Below the pieces are notes generated by a model that worked only from the letters and a program-made list of their open reading frames with translations, made no database searches and was not told where the DNA came from. This document shows, in pieces, positions 8,503 to 18,909 of a stretch of DNA of 64,000 nt. The stretch is from Sphingomonas sp. IBVSS2 (lineage in GTDB: Bacteria > Pseudomonadota > Alphaproteobacteria > Sphingomonadales > Sphingomonadaceae): contig NZ_NFUR01000001.1 in the NCBI RefSeq assembly GCF_002127225.1, positions 621,592 through 685,591 on the forward strand, written 5' to 3'. The first letter of the stretch is position 1, and every line of letters begins with the position of its first letter. Position numbers and translations under genes: made by a program.

Positions 8503-9369
8503 ATGCGTATCCACTCTGTCGCGCTCTTCGCGGCGCTCTGTCTCATCGCCGTCCCCGCCTTCGCGCAGGACGCTGCCCCGGAGGCTCCGGAGGCCCCACC
8601 TGCCGGGCGCGCGAAGGGCGATTTCGCGATGATCGGCGTCGGCGCGGCGGTGCTGCCCGATTATGAAGGCTCGAACGACTATCGCTTTGCGCCCGTGCCG
8701 CTCGCGATCGGCAAGCTTTCGGGATTCGGCTTCGAGTTCGCCGGCACCCGGCTGAGCGTCGACCTGATTCCCGATCGCTCGGCCAGCGGCCTCGACTTCC
8801 AGGCCGGGCCCACGGTCAACGTCAATTTCAACCGCACCAGCATCGGCGCCATCGCGGATCGGCGGATCAAGGCGCTGGGCGCGCTCGACGCGGCGATCGA
8901 GGTCGGCGGTTTCGTCGGCGTCGCCAAGACCGGGGTGTTCACCAGCGACTATGACCGGATCGCCTTTCGCGCCTCCTATCGCCACGACGTGGCCGGGGTC
9001 TCCAAGGCGGGCGTGTTCAATCCCTCGATCACGTACATGACGCCGCTCAGCCGCAAGGCGATGGTCGGGCTGTTCCTTTCCGCGACCCGGGTGGAGAAGG
9101 GCTATGCCACCACCTATTTCGGCGTGACTCCCGCCGGCGCGGCCGCCAGCGGCCTGGCCGTGTGGAACCCCAAGGGCGGCTGGAAGGACTGGACCGCGGG
9201 CCTGGGTGGCGCGGTGTCGCTCAGCGGCGACCTCACCCATGGCGTGCAGCTCTTCGCCGGCGGCACCTATCGCAGGCTGATCGGCGATTTCGGCGATTCG
9301 CCGATCGTCCGCACCGCCGGCGCGCGCGGCCAGTGGCTGGGCAGCATCGGCCTTGCCTACAGCTTCTGA
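8503..9369 (+). CDS. MipA/OmpV family outer membrane protein
   Basis: A 288-residue protein with a clear signal peptide (residues 1-23, cleavage after AFAQ). A beta-barrel pattern ends in Phe (SIGLAYSF), the usual C-terminal signature for outer membrane insertion. The opening of the mature part (GVGAAVLPDYEGSNDYRFAPVP) is characteristic of MipA/OmpV (PF06629). Members are described as scaffold proteins for murein enzymes or as porin-like proteins; which applies here is not visible. Start at 8503 fits the signal peptide. An EcfG-type promoter lies just upstream. Confidence 0.87.
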   Translation: MRIHSVALFAALCLIAVPAFAQDAAPEAPEAPPAGRAKGDFAMIGVGAAVLPDYEGSNDYRFAPVPLAIGKLSGFGFEFAGTRLSVDLIPDRSASGLDFQAGPTVNVNFNRTSIGAIADRRIKALGALDAAIEVGGFVGVAKTGVFTSDYDRIAFRASYRHDVAGVSKAGVFNPSITYMTPLSRKAMVGLFLSATRVEKGYATTYFGVTPAGAAASGLAVWNPKGGWKDWTAGLGGAVSLSGDLTHGVQLFAGGTYRRLIGDFGDSPIVRTAGARGQWLGSIGLAYSF

Positions 9370-9407
9370 AGCATCGCTGGACCTGGCCGGCCCGAACGCC
9401 TAAGACT

Positions 9408-11408
<2,001 letters not shown>

Positions 11409-11418
11409 GGCGGCGCAA

Positions 11419-11985
11419 ATGGGCTGGTTCGGCCGGCGCGGGCAGCCCCCTGTCGAGCAGCTGCTCGGCAAGTGGCGCTGCGCCACGTGCGACGATCTCC
11501 ATGTCGGGCTGATGGCGCTCGCCGCCTTCGCGCCCGATCCGTGGCGGCACGGCGAGAAGCGCGAGCCCAATCATGCCCTGCGCCTGGACGGGGATTTCCT
11601 GTCCGAGGATTTCTGCGTGATCGAGGGAAGGCATTTCCTCGTCCGCGCCGTGCTGGAGATCCCCGTGCACGGGCTTGCCGAGAAATTCAGCTTCGGCTGC
11701 TGGTCGACGCTCTCGCGCGAGAATTTCGACAAATATCTCGAAGGGTTCGACGACGGTGCCTATCCCGATCGGGGCCCCTGGACCGGCTGGCTCTGCAACA
11801 GGCTGGAGACCTATCTCGGGGATGCGCCGCAGAGCGTGCATGTCTATCCGCAGCGCGATCGCCAGCGTCCGACGCTGCGGATCATGGACGACTCGCATCC
11901 CCTCGCGATCGACCAGGAACAGGGCATATCGGGCGCGCGGCTGGTCGAGATCCTGCGCTTCTACGGGCATGCACCCGCATTTTGA
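11419..11985 (+). CDS. DUF2199 family protein
   Basis: A 188-residue soluble protein. The start MGWFGRRG is preceded by GAGG at suitable spacing, 10 bases after the thiC stop. The region from KWRCATCDDLHVGLM (about residues 16-30) through FGCWSTLSRENFDKYLE and the later Y-L-G-D stretch matches DUF2199, a family of unknown function with an N-terminal C-x2-C that may bind zinc. It could be read through from thiC, but no thiamine role is known. Cytoplasmic, without signal or membrane segments. Confidence 0.8.
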   Translation: MGWFGRRGQPPVEQLLGKWRCATCDDLHVGLMALAAFAPDPWRHGEKREPNHALRLDGDFLSEDFCVIEGRHFLVRAVLEIPVHGLAEKFSFGCWSTLSRENFDKYLEGFDDGAYPDRGPWTGWLCNRLETYLGDAPQSVHVYPQRDRQRPTLRIMDDSHPLAIDQEQGISGARLVEILRFYGHAPAF

Positions 11986-12026
11986 GCGCGCGGCATGGCC
12001 AACGCTGCGGGGTCTTGACTAGATGG

Positions 12027-12041
12027 GAACATATTGAGAAC
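12027..12041 (+). promoter_or_regulatory. LexA-type (SOS) box upstream of the 12071 gene
   Basis: GAAC-ATATTGA-GAAC is an exact GAAC-N7-GAAC direct repeat, the LexA site of alphaproteobacteria. It begins 7 bases after a TTGACT -35-like hexamer (12015-12020) and ends 29 bases before the next start codon, a good position for repression. Function is inferred from the motif. Confidence 0.6.
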
Positions 12042-12070
12042 TTCTTGGCTCTTCCAAGCTGGAGCCTCCC

Positions 12071-12550
12071 ATGTCCGATCCCGTCGAGCCCTGCCGCGAT
12101 TTCGATTTCCAGCAGGGCCGCTGGAACGTCCGGCATCGCCGGCTCACGGCGCGGCTGGCGGGCTGCACCAGCTGGGAGGAATTCCCCGGCACCAGCGAAC
12201 AGCGCCCGCTGCTCGGCGGCAACGGCAATATCGAGGACAATCTGCTCCATCTGCCCGGCGGGACCTATCGTGCCGTGGCGCTGCGCTCCCATGATCCGGC
12301 AAGCGGCAGCTGGGCGATCTGGTGGCTCGACGGCCGTGCGCCCCACAGGCTGGACGTGCCGGTGATCGGCCGCTTCGAGAATGGCGTGGGGCGCTTCCAT
12401 GCCGACGACGTGCTGGATGGGCGCCCCGTCCGCCTGCGTTTCCTGTGGCTGGGGACCGACGGCGATACGCCGCGCTGGGAGCAGGCCCTCTCGCCGGACG
12501 GCGGCGCGAGCTGGGAGACCAACTGGACGATGGAATTCACGCGCGCCTGA
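12071..12550 (+). CDS. DUF1579-like protein behind a LexA-type box
   Basis: A 159-residue soluble protein. The N-terminal CRDFDFQQGRWNVRHRRL and the GGNGNIEDNLL, GTYRAVALRSHDPASGSWAIWW pattern resemble DUF1579 and related lipocalin-like proteins of unknown function. There is no signal peptide. GGAG lies 7 bases upstream of the ATG. The upstream LexA-type repeat is notable, since nothing in the protein sequence points to DNA repair. A hydrophobic-ligand-binding beta barrel is the best structural guess. Confidence 0.72.
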   Translation: MSDPVEPCRDFDFQQGRWNVRHRRLTARLAGCTSWEEFPGTSEQRPLLGGNGNIEDNLLHLPGGTYRAVALRSHDPASGSWAIWWLDGRAPHRLDVPVIGRFENGVGRFHADDVLDGRPVRLRFLWLGTDGDTPRWEQALSPDGGASWETNWTMEFTRA

Positions 12551-12653
12551 TCCGGTCTCCGTCCCGGCGGAATCATCTCCGGAACGGATGAGCCTGCGTC
12601 CATTCCCGATGCATTGGGCGCTATTCCCCCGGCATTCGCATCGGGGAGAGGGC

Positions 12654-13052
12654 ATGGCGCGCGGTGGGAAACGATGGGCTGGAGCGCTGCTCCTCTTCGG
12701 CGGGCTCGCCCCCGCCGCCGTGGCGCAGGAACGGATCGTGCGCACCCCGGATTTCTCCGCGGTGACCACCGATGCGGTGGCGCGCCGGCTCGTACGCGAG
12801 GGGCGACTGGTCGCGATCCGCCCCTTCCCGGGTGGCCCGGACGATATCGGCTATCTTTCGCCCGCGGCGGAGGCGGCGCGCCGGCACGTCATCGGCATGC
12901 TTGGCCGCTTCGCCGAACAGGACCTGATCGACAGTCTGGAGGTCCTGCCCGAATATCGCGGCGAGAGCATCGTTCCCGTGCGTCTGCGTTTCCGCGCCGA
13001 CCATAGCCGCGGCGGCGGCGCGCCGTTCGAGGCCGTGGTCGAGATCTGGTGA
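12654..13052 (+). CDS. Small secreted protein of unknown function
   Basis: A 132-residue protein with a signal peptide (residues 1-25: Arg/Lys-rich start, hydrophobic core, cleavage after AVAQ). ATG at 12654 follows GGGGAGAGGGC. The mature part of about 107 residues has no cysteine or known motif; it looks like a small alpha/beta domain (PAAEAARRHVIGMLGRFAEQ, then SIVPVRLRFRAD). The stop overlaps an alternative GTG of the next gene, so the two may be cotranscribed. Family not recognised. Confidence 0.68.
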   Translation: MARGGKRWAGALLLFGGLAPAAVAQERIVRTPDFSAVTTDAVARRLVREGRLVAIRPFPGGPDDIGYLSPAAEAARRHVIGMLGRFAEQDLIDSLEVLPEYRGESIVPVRLRFRADHSRGGGAPFEAVVEIW

Positions 13053-13162
13053 TCGCCCGCCCCGGCAACGGCGCGCTGGCGTCGGAGCGGGCACCGGTGC
13101 AGGCTGTCGCCCGGCCGCGCCGCGAGCGCGAGGCGGCGGGCGATACAGGGTGGAGGCAGGCT

Positions 13163-13672
13163 ATGGCACGAGGCACGAATCGAAGCATCGGCGACGCGGC
13201 GAACGCGGGGGGAGGGCGCCGCGCCATCGGGCTGGTCGCGACGATGCTGGCCTGCCTGCCCGTCGCCGCGCAGGCCCAGCGCAGCGCGATGACGGTGATC
13301 ATGCCGGAGAATTCCGGCGCCAGGGCCGCGCAGGAGGATTGGGGCTATGCCGAGGCCGTGGTGGCCGGCAACACCATCTATCTTTCGGGCGTGGTCGTGG
13401 GGCTCGCGCCGGGCGAGACCGATCTCGATGCCGCGTTCGACCGCACGTTCCGCCGGATCGAGGCAAGTTTGAAGCGTGCCGGAGCGAGTTGGGACGATGT
13501 GGTGGACATCACCAGCTTCCACACCGACATCCTGCCCCAGATCGCGGCGATGAAGCGCGTCAAGCATCGCTATGTCCATGCGCCCTATCCCGCCTGGACC
13601 GCGATCGACGTCGACCGTCTGCTGCCCGACAAGGGGCTGACGGAGATCAAGATCGTTGCGGTGAAGCGCTAG
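13163..13672 (+). CDS. Secreted Rid (YjgF/YER057c/UK114) family protein without the deaminase arginine
   Basis: A 169-residue protein with an N-terminal signal peptide (about residues 1-38, cleavage near AQAQ) followed by a Rid domain (GYAEAVVAGNTIYLSGVVVG, then VVDITSFHTDILP). In canonical RidA an arginine in YPARxxxEV carries the imine deaminase activity. Here that stretch reads YPAWTAIDVDRLL, with Trp in its place, so RidA-type enamine hydrolysis is unlikely. ATG 13163 has GGAGGCAGG upstream and gives the signal peptide; a GTG at 13049 would mask it. Expected in the periplasm. Ligand unknown. Confidence 0.82.
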   Translation: MARGTNRSIGDAANAGGGRRAIGLVATMLACLPVAAQAQRSAMTVIMPENSGARAAQEDWGYAEAVVAGNTIYLSGVVVGLAPGETDLDAAFDRTFRRIEASLKRAGASWDDVVDITSFHTDILPQIAAMKRVKHRYVHAPYPAWTAIDVDRLLPDKGLTEIKIVAVKR

Positions 13673-13692
13673 ATCGAGGGCTCATATTTCCG

Positions 13693-14016
13693 TCATTCCC
13701 GCGGGCGCAGCGCGCTTTCGATCATCGGCACCAGGCCGATCCAGTCATGCGGCAGCCGGGCGATGAGGAAGTGCTCGATGCCGTAGCCGGGATCGGCAAG
13801 GATCGTCCGGGCCGCCCGCACTGCGCCATGATAGGCACGGCAGCCATCCGACCGGATCGTATAGAGGAATCCGCGATAGCCCAGCGCCGGGGGCTCCTCC
13901 CAGACCGTACCCGTCGCAAGGGCGTCGTGCAGCGCGCTCAGCGCCGCGGCGGTTTGCGCGTCGAGCTGCCAGACCGGATTGGGCCTGCCACTGAAGACAT
14001 CGAGCTCGACGCGCAT
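13693..14016 (-). CDS. Short FSGRPNP-motif protein
   Basis: A 107-residue protein starting MRVELDVFSGRPNPVWQLD. The same motif begins the longer neighbour at 14025-14951, only 8 bases upstream in the same direction, so the two are paralogous over their N-terminal about 95 residues and probably share one transcript. No signal peptide or membrane segment. The domain is found elsewhere in uncharacterised bacterial proteins; no function is known to me. Convergent with the Rid gene, 20 bases away. Confidence 0.75.
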   Translation of the reverse strand: MRVELDVFSGRPNPVWQLDAQTAAALSALHDALATGTVWEEPPALGYRGFLYTIRSDGCRAYHGAVRAARTILADPGYGIEHFLIARLPHDWIGLVPMIESALRPRE

Positions 14017-14024
14017 CCCCTGGC

Positions 14025-14951
14025 TCAGTTGATCACCACCGATTTGCCCGCATAGAAGAAGTCGCAGAAATTGGTGTACGGCCCCCGCGCGCAGGTCTGC
14101 GGATCGGTGATCAGCACGCCGTTGCTGTCATAATTGCGTGCTGCCGTGCTGCCTGGCTTGTGACCCCAGAAGCCGCCGCGCTGGTGGCGATACCAGTGAT
14201 AATCATAACCCGGCGCGATCACCAGCGCCATCAGGCGGCGGGGATACTCGCTTTGCGGCAGGCAGTTGCACCGCTTCTTGAGGCCATCCGCCATCGCTGC
14301 CGCCGTCACCGTGTTGCATGCCATGATGGACGTTCCGGCGCCATGCGCCCGGCCCGGCTGGGCAAAGGTGTTGGTGCGCCAGTTCCGCGCGTAATTGTAG
14401 CAGTTATTGTAGGGCTGGGTCGCCGGGTTGTTCCAGAAGGCCGGATTATACTGGCTGACCTCATATTGGCACTGGCTGCACTTGCTGTCCGGAATGGTGG
14501 TGATGAGCGGGTTGCTCGGCGCCGGGGGCGGGGGCGGCGGCCCCGGGGGCTTCCGCATCAGGCGTGCGGTCACCTGCATCCATTCCAGCGCGGTCTCGCG
14601 CAGCTTCTCGTCGAGCGGCGTCACGGCGTGCTCGACCAGCCGGACCTCGGAGCGGAGCGGCATGGTCTCGATGAGCAGGCGCGCAAGCTCGCCCGAAGCA
14701 TCGAGATTCTCCTTTCCCGTCGGCCCGACCGCGAATTTCTGCGGGAGCCCACGCGGCGCCCGGACGTCGTCGAGGATATTCTCGACACGAACCTCGCGGA
14801 AGCCGAGCCCGTTATATCCCGCGCCGGACTTGGTCACCGCCGCGCGCATTTCACGGGCGGCACCGAGCAGCTTCCTGGCTGCCTCTTCCTCCGTGATCAT
14901 CCAGACCGGATTGGGCCTGCCCGAGAACATATCCACTTCAATGCGTAGCAT
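14025..14951 (-). CDS. FSGRPNP-domain protein with Cys/His-rich C-terminal domain
   Basis: A 308-residue two-domain protein. Residues 1-135 start MLRIEVDMFSGRPNPVW and match the short paralogue next door. A proline linker (PPGPPPPPPAPSNP, about 136-150) leads to a C-terminal domain with KCSQCQYEV, NNCYNYARNWRTNTFAQPGR and DYHWYRHQRGGFWGHKPGS. I remember similar NNCYNY...FAQPG...HWYR...SHKPG domains in other bacteria, uncharacterised. The conserved Cys and His suggest a papain/NlpC-like hydrolase fold, but this is inference. No signal peptide is evident. It is bordered by an AT-richer gap, consistent with an accessory locus. Confidence 0.75.
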   Translation of the reverse strand: MLRIEVDMFSGRPNPVWMITEEEAARKLLGAAREMRAAVTKSGAGYNGLGFREVRVENILDDVRAPRGLPQKFAVGPTGKENLDASGELARLLIETMPLRSEVRLVEHAVTPLDEKLRETALEWMQVTARLMRKPPGPPPPPPAPSNPLITTIPDSKCSQCQYEVSQYNPAFWNNPATQPYNNCYNYARNWRTNTFAQPGRAHGAGTSIMACNTVTAAAMADGLKKRCNCLPQSEYPRRLMALVIAPGYDYHWYRHQRGGFWGHKPGSTAARNYDSNGVLITDPQTCARGPYTNFCDFFYAGKSVVIN

Positions 14952-15205
14952 GATCGATTCTCCCCAGTAGAAGAATTTGCGTCATGCGACCCGCGAACTG
15001 TCGAAGAATATTATTGGCGGACCCGAATTATCACGCGGAGTTTCGTTGCAATTCGTCAACGACTCGACGCATGGAGGCGATAGATAATCACCGTATTCGG
15101 ATTCAGGCAATCAAATACACTGGAAGAATAGTCCATTTTGGGTAACCGCCTTCTCGGCGGGCGCGCCCGTTCGGCCGCCGCTGCCTGACAGGATCCGGAG
15201 ACCAG
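14952..15205. other. AT-richer intergenic gap
   Basis: A 254-base stretch visibly richer in A and T than the surrounding genes. It holds the shared upstream region of the FSGRPNP gene pair (minus strand) and the VOC gene (plus strand). I see no convincing gene, tRNA or strong terminator. Confidence 0.5.
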
Positions 15206-15607
15206 ATGCCGCAACTCGCCCATATCGCCCTCATCGTCCGCGACTATGACGAGGCCCTTGCCTTCTATGTCGGCAAGCTGGGCTTCACGCTGGTCGAGGA
15301 CAGCTACCAGCCCGATCAGGACAAGCGCTGGGTCACGATCCGCCCGCCCGGCGCGCCGGAAGGGGCGACCACCATCCTGCTCGCCCGCGCCGCCTCGCCG
15401 GAACAGGAAGCCGCGATCGGCAACCAGGCGGCGGGCCGCGTCTTCCTGTTCCTCGCCACTGACGATTTCGAGCGCGACCATGCCGCCTTCACCGGGGCCG
15501 GGGTTCGCTTCGTCCGCCCGCCGGCCGAGCAGCCCTATGGCAAGGTCGCGGTGTTCGAGGATCTCTACGGCAATCGCTGGGACCTGATCGCATTTGCTCC
15601 GCGCTGA
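15206..15607 (+). CDS. VOC (glyoxalase/dioxygenase superfamily) protein
   Basis: A 133-residue single-domain VOC protein with two beta-alpha-beta-beta-beta units. It shows HIALIVRDYDEALAFYVGKLGF at the start and VAVFEDLYGNRWDLI at the end. Metal ligands of the fold are likely His6 and the Glu in VFEDLYGN. Such proteins isomerise, cleave or sequester small substrates, including methylglyoxal adducts and antibiotics; the substrate here is unknown. Cytoplasmic, monocistronic in appearance. Confidence 0.87.
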   Translation: MPQLAHIALIVRDYDEALAFYVGKLGFTLVEDSYQPDQDKRWVTIRPPGAPEGATTILLARAASPEQEAAIGNQAAGRVFLFLATDDFERDHAAFTGAGVRFVRPPAEQPYGKVAVFEDLYGNRWDLIAFAPR

Positions 15608-15660
15608 AGACGGCGGCGGTCCATCGATGCTAGCGTGCCCGTCCGAAGGGAGCCCCGCGC

Positions 15661-15870
15661 ATGGACACCGAACCGCACCCGTTGCTCGCGCCGCAGACCG
15701 CCCGCGCCACGCTCCGCGCGGGCGATCGCTTCGTGATGGAGGCGGAGGCGCGCGCCACGCCGCTCGGCCTGCTCGCGGCCGGGGGAATAGTCGCGGCGAT
15801 CCTGCTCGCGATTCCGCCGATCGTGCGCGCCAGGCGCACCCCAAAAGCGCTTCCGCCACCCCAGCCCTGA
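15661..15870 (+). CDS. Small single-pass membrane protein
   Basis: A 69-residue protein with one hydrophobic segment at about 35-53 (LGLLAAGGIVAAILLAIPP), flanked by an acidic/basic N-terminal region and a basic Pro-rich tail (RARRTPKALPPPQP). AAGGGAG lies a few bases before the ATG. It starts 53 bases after the VOC gene. No family was recognised. Coding status is supported by the ribosome binding site and the neat membrane topology only. Confidence 0.5.
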   Translation: MDTEPHPLLAPQTARATLRAGDRFVMEAEARATPLGLLAAGGIVAAILLAIPPIVRARRTPKALPPPQP

Positions 15871-15913
15871 CAGTCCCCGCGATCCGGAGGGGTGCGCGCG
15901 GCGCCCCGGCCGC

Positions 15914-16570
15914 TCAGATGCCCCGGCGGCGCTTCCAGTCGAGCGCCACGCCGATGCGCTGGTCCCAGCTGCCGTCCCAGCGAGTCTCCAGCCCATGCGC
16001 CTCGAGCTCGGCGACGATCTCGCGCGCCACCGCCAGCGCCGCGTCCTCGCCTTCGTCGCAGGCGCCATAGTTGAGGTACAGTCCGCCGCCGTCCACGGCG
16101 CTTTCGGTGTCCTGCATATGGTAGAAGGCATAGCCGCGCGCCGCGCCTCCCGCATCCTCCGCCGCACGCACCTCGTCCCAGATCTCGGTCGCGCCGCAAT
16201 TGCCGCAGCAGCTGAAGTTCTGGCGGGCGATCACGCCGCTCTCCTCCAGCGCGGCGAAAGCGGCGTCGAGCCGGTCGCAATCGGTCTCGCCGGGCCAGAG
16301 GCGCTCGGCGGCGCGCTGTTCGGCCAGCGCCTGGCGGAGCAGCTTCTGCGCGAGCGGGCGCAGCTCGTCGGGAGACAGGTCGTCGGCAAAGGCGTCGGAC
16401 GCGTTGGTCAGAATCGCGTCCTCGTCATAGAAGCCGCTCGCCACGTCGCGGCGGATCTGGTCGCGCACCCATTCGGTCTTCTCGGCCAGCGGCGTTGCCG
16501 GGGGCGCCAGCGCGGCCTCCGGCTGCGGCGCGGCGCGCTTGCCGAACAGGCGGCCGAACAGCGACTTCAT
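15914..16570 (-). CDS. DUF6891-like protein of unknown function
   Basis: A 218-residue soluble protein. After a basic N-terminus (KSLFGRLFGKR) comes a helical region, then SCCGNCGATEIWDEV near residue 120, followed by RGYAFYHMQDTESAV and GLYLNYGA. This order fits the DUF6891 type, an uncharacterised family. The CCGNCG cysteines could bind a metal. I choose ATG 16570 because GGAGGA sits just upstream; an ATG at 16582 would add four residues and lacks that spacing. No functional context. Confidence 0.7.
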   Translation of the reverse strand: MKSLFGRLFGKRAAPQPEAALAPPATPLAEKTEWVRDQIRRDVASGFYDEDAILTNASDAFADDLSPDELRPLAQKLLRQALAEQRAAERLWPGETDCDRLDAAFAALEESGVIARQNFSCCGNCGATEIWDEVRAAEDAGGAARGYAFYHMQDTESAVDGGGLYLNYGACDEGEDAALAVAREIVAELEAHGLETRWDGSWDQRIGVALDWKRRRGI

Positions 16571-16645
16571 TGCTTCCTCCATCGTCGGGAGGGGAAGATA
16601 GCAACCCCGGCGGCCCGCGCCTATGCCGCGCGCCGCAAAAACGGA

Positions 16646-18109
16646 TCAGAACATGCCGGGCACGTCGCGCTGCGGCACGCTCGGCCGGGCGGGCGCGAGC
16701 AATTCATGGGCCGCCGCGCTGCCGGTTTCGGTGGCGCTCCTCGCGGCGGCGGTGGCGGTGACGGCGCTGATCGCGGTGCAGCTCTTGCCCTGGATGAAGT
16801 CGAGCGCGGCGCGCGTCGACGCCTCGCGCGCATCGCCCATGGGATAGGCGATGTCGTCCGACGCGCGGCAGCTTGCCCGCACCGTGCCGGCGAGCCCGGT
16901 GAAATAGGCGCCCTGGTGATCGCGATTCTGCAGGGCGAAGGCGATGATGCGGAAACGGTCGTCGCAGGCGGTCTTGTCGATGGCGATCTGGCCCACCGGC
17001 TTGCCATAGGTGTTGGTGCCGACCAGCGCGAGGTTGGTGCCGAGATAGGGCAGCATGCCGGCGACGACGAGCTCGCTGGCCGATGCGGTGCTGGACGTGC
17101 CGATGACGGCGACCCGGGTCGGTGCGATCGATTGGGCCTGGGGCGCGAAATAGGCGGTGCTGTTCTCCGCCGACTTGCTCGGGCGGAAGGTCATATAGTC
17201 GAACACGTCCGAAGTCGCCCGGTTCGCGCCCATCAGGTTGCCCATCAGCTCGGCGATCGAGACGAGCCCGCCGCCATTGTAGCGCAGGTCGATGATCACT
17301 TCGGTCACGCCGGCGGCGCGGAACTGGGCGAAGGCGGCGCGCAGGGGCGAATCGGCGGTGTTGATGAAGGTGCGCAGGTTGACATAGCCGACGCGGTGGC
17401 CGCCATCGTCGATGATCTTGGCGCCGTAGCGCGCGGAGACCGGGGTGAGCGCATAGTCGGTCTTGGCGATGGTCACCACGCGGGTGCCGGCGGCGGCGTC
17501 GTTCACGCGCATGGTGCGGCTGGTGCCGGCGGTGTTGGGCCCGAGCGCGTCGGTCAGCGCGGCGGTGCCGCCGCCGGCGAGGATGTCGCTCACGTTGCGC
17601 AGGTTGGCGGCGCTGGTGCCGATCGCCTGGATCTCGGTGCCGCGGTCGATCCCGGCGGTGAGCGCGCTGGTGCCCTCGAACGTCTCGGCGGAGTAGAGCC
17701 GGTTGCCGTCGAGATAGAGGCGGAAGCCGAAGCCCGCGCTCGAGCCCGAATTATAATAGGCATTCTCCTCGGCGATCGAGGTGACGTAGGTGAAATAGCG
17801 GTCGCGCCCCTGGGCCCGCGCGGTGGCGGTGAGCGCGTCGACATAGGCGCCGACACTGGCATAGGGCGTGGGATCGAGGCTTGCGGGCAGCGTCTCGGGG
17901 AAGAGATACCATTCGTTGAGCTGCGCGGCGGCCCAGTCCTGGCGCTCGCGCAGGGTGCAGCCCGCGGCCGTGGGGGTTGGCGTGACGGTCGGCGTCGGCG
18001 TTACGCTGCCGGTCGATCCGCCGCCGCCCGAGACGGACCCGCTGCCGCCTCCGCCGCCGCTGCAGGCGGAAAGGGAAAGCGCGATCAGGGCAGTCAGGGT
18101 ACGACGCAT
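16646..18109 (-). CDS. S41 family C-terminal processing peptidase-like lipoprotein
   Basis: A 487-residue S41 serine peptidase. A signal with lipobox (IALSLSAC, Cys16) is followed by a Gly/Ser and Thr/Pro linker (residues 17-47). Then come a helical domain, a PDZ-like region (about 110-195) and the catalytic S41 domain from VGYVNLRTF. The core is GTSSTASASELVVAG with the nucleophilic Ser in SASE, and the lysine is probably in NTYGKPVGQ. It is expected to be tethered to the outer membrane and to cleave unfolded or C-terminal peptides in the periplasm. It differs from ctpA at 41075. Substrate unknown. Confidence 0.87.
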   Translation of the reverse strand: MRRTLTALIALSLSACSGGGGGSGSVSGGGGSTGSVTPTPTVTPTPTAAGCTLRERQDWAAAQLNEWYLFPETLPASLDPTPYASVGAYVDALTATARAQGRDRYFTYVTSIAEENAYYNSGSSAGFGFRLYLDGNRLYSAETFEGTSALTAGIDRGTEIQAIGTSAANLRNVSDILAGGGTAALTDALGPNTAGTSRTMRVNDAAAGTRVVTIAKTDYALTPVSARYGAKIIDDGGHRVGYVNLRTFINTADSPLRAAFAQFRAAGVTEVIIDLRYNGGGLVSIAELMGNLMGANRATSDVFDYMTFRPSKSAENSTAYFAPQAQSIAPTRVAVIGTSSTASASELVVAGMLPYLGTNLALVGTNTYGKPVGQIAIDKTACDDRFRIIAFALQNRDHQGAYFTGLAGTVRASCRASDDIAYPMGDAREASTRAALDFIQGKSCTAISAVTATAAARSATETGSAAAHELLAPARPSVPQRDVPGMF

Positions 18110-18177
18110 GCAAAGTCTCCTCGCCGGCCAGCCTAAGTCAAGCGCGGGACCAAGTCATCCTGTCGTATATGTGTAAT

Positions 18178-18879
18178 CTAGTCCTGTAGTGGCGGCAGCG
18201 CCCAGTCGATCGGTTTCATGCCCCGGCTCTTCAGGAATTCGTTGGCCTTGGAGAAATGACGGCTGCCGAAAAAGCCCGAATGGGCGGAAAGGGGGGAGGG
18301 ATGCGGCGCCTTGAGCACCAGATGGCGGCCGCCGCGATCGATCGAATCGACGAACGCCGCCTTCTTCTGGGCATGGCTGCCCCAGAGCAGGAAGACCACC
18401 GGTTCGGTGCGGGCGTTGACGAGGCGGATCACCGCATCGGTGAACCGCTCCCAGCCGCGCCCCTGGTGCGATGCGGCCATGCCCATCTGCACGGTGAGCA
18501 CCGCGTTGAGAAGGAGGACGCCCTGCCCGGCCCAATGTTCGAGAAAGCCGTGCCGCGCCGGCGGGATGCCGAGATCGGCCTCCATCTCCTTGTAGATGTT
18601 GACCAGGCTGGGCGGGGTGCGCACGCCGGGCCGCACCGAGAAGCACAGCCCGTGCGCCTGGCCCTCGCCATGATAGGGATCCTGGCCGAGGATGACGACG
18701 CGGACGCCCTCGAGCGGCGTCAGGTCGAGCGCGCGGAACCATTCGCTGCCCGCCGGGAAGATGCGCTTGCCCGCCGCCTTCTCGGCGACGAGGAACTGGC
18801 GGAGGGCCGCCATGTACGGATCGGCGAACTCGCCCTGCAGCGGTTCGAGCCAGCTCGGATGGAGTTTCACCTCGGCCAT
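18178..18879 (-). CDS. ung: Uracil-DNA glycosylase, family 1
   Basis: Removes uracil from DNA to start base excision repair. 233 residues, normal for Ung. The catalytic water-activating loop reads [18 protein letters not shown] (Asp in QDPYH), the uracil-specific Asn follows in LLLNAVLTV, and the C-terminal [14 protein letters not shown] loop carries the catalytic His. [14 protein letters not shown] is the expected start, with AGGAGGCC upstream on the minus strand. Next to the endonuclease III-like gene, 30 bases away, forming a small repair cluster. Confidence 0.97.
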   Translation of the reverse strand: MAEVKLHPSWLEPLQGEFADPYMAALRQFLVAEKAAGKRIFPAGSEWFRALDLTPLEGVRVVILGQDPYHGEGQAHGLCFSVRPGVRTPPSLVNIYKEMEADLGIPPARHGFLEHWAGQGVLLLNAVLTVQMGMAASHQGRGWERFTDAVIRLVNARTEPVVFLLWGSHAQKKAAFVDSIDRGGRHLVLKAPHPSPLSAHSGFFGSRHFSKANEFLKSRGMKPIDWALPPLQD

Positions 18880-18909
18880 GGCCTCCTGTCCGAAAGCGGC
18901 GCCGCCCTG

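Noticed and set aside
14952..15205. Possible small RNA or tRNA in the AT-richer gap
   Set aside because: No cloverleaf, no strong promoter-terminator pair and no conserved RNA motif could be seen.
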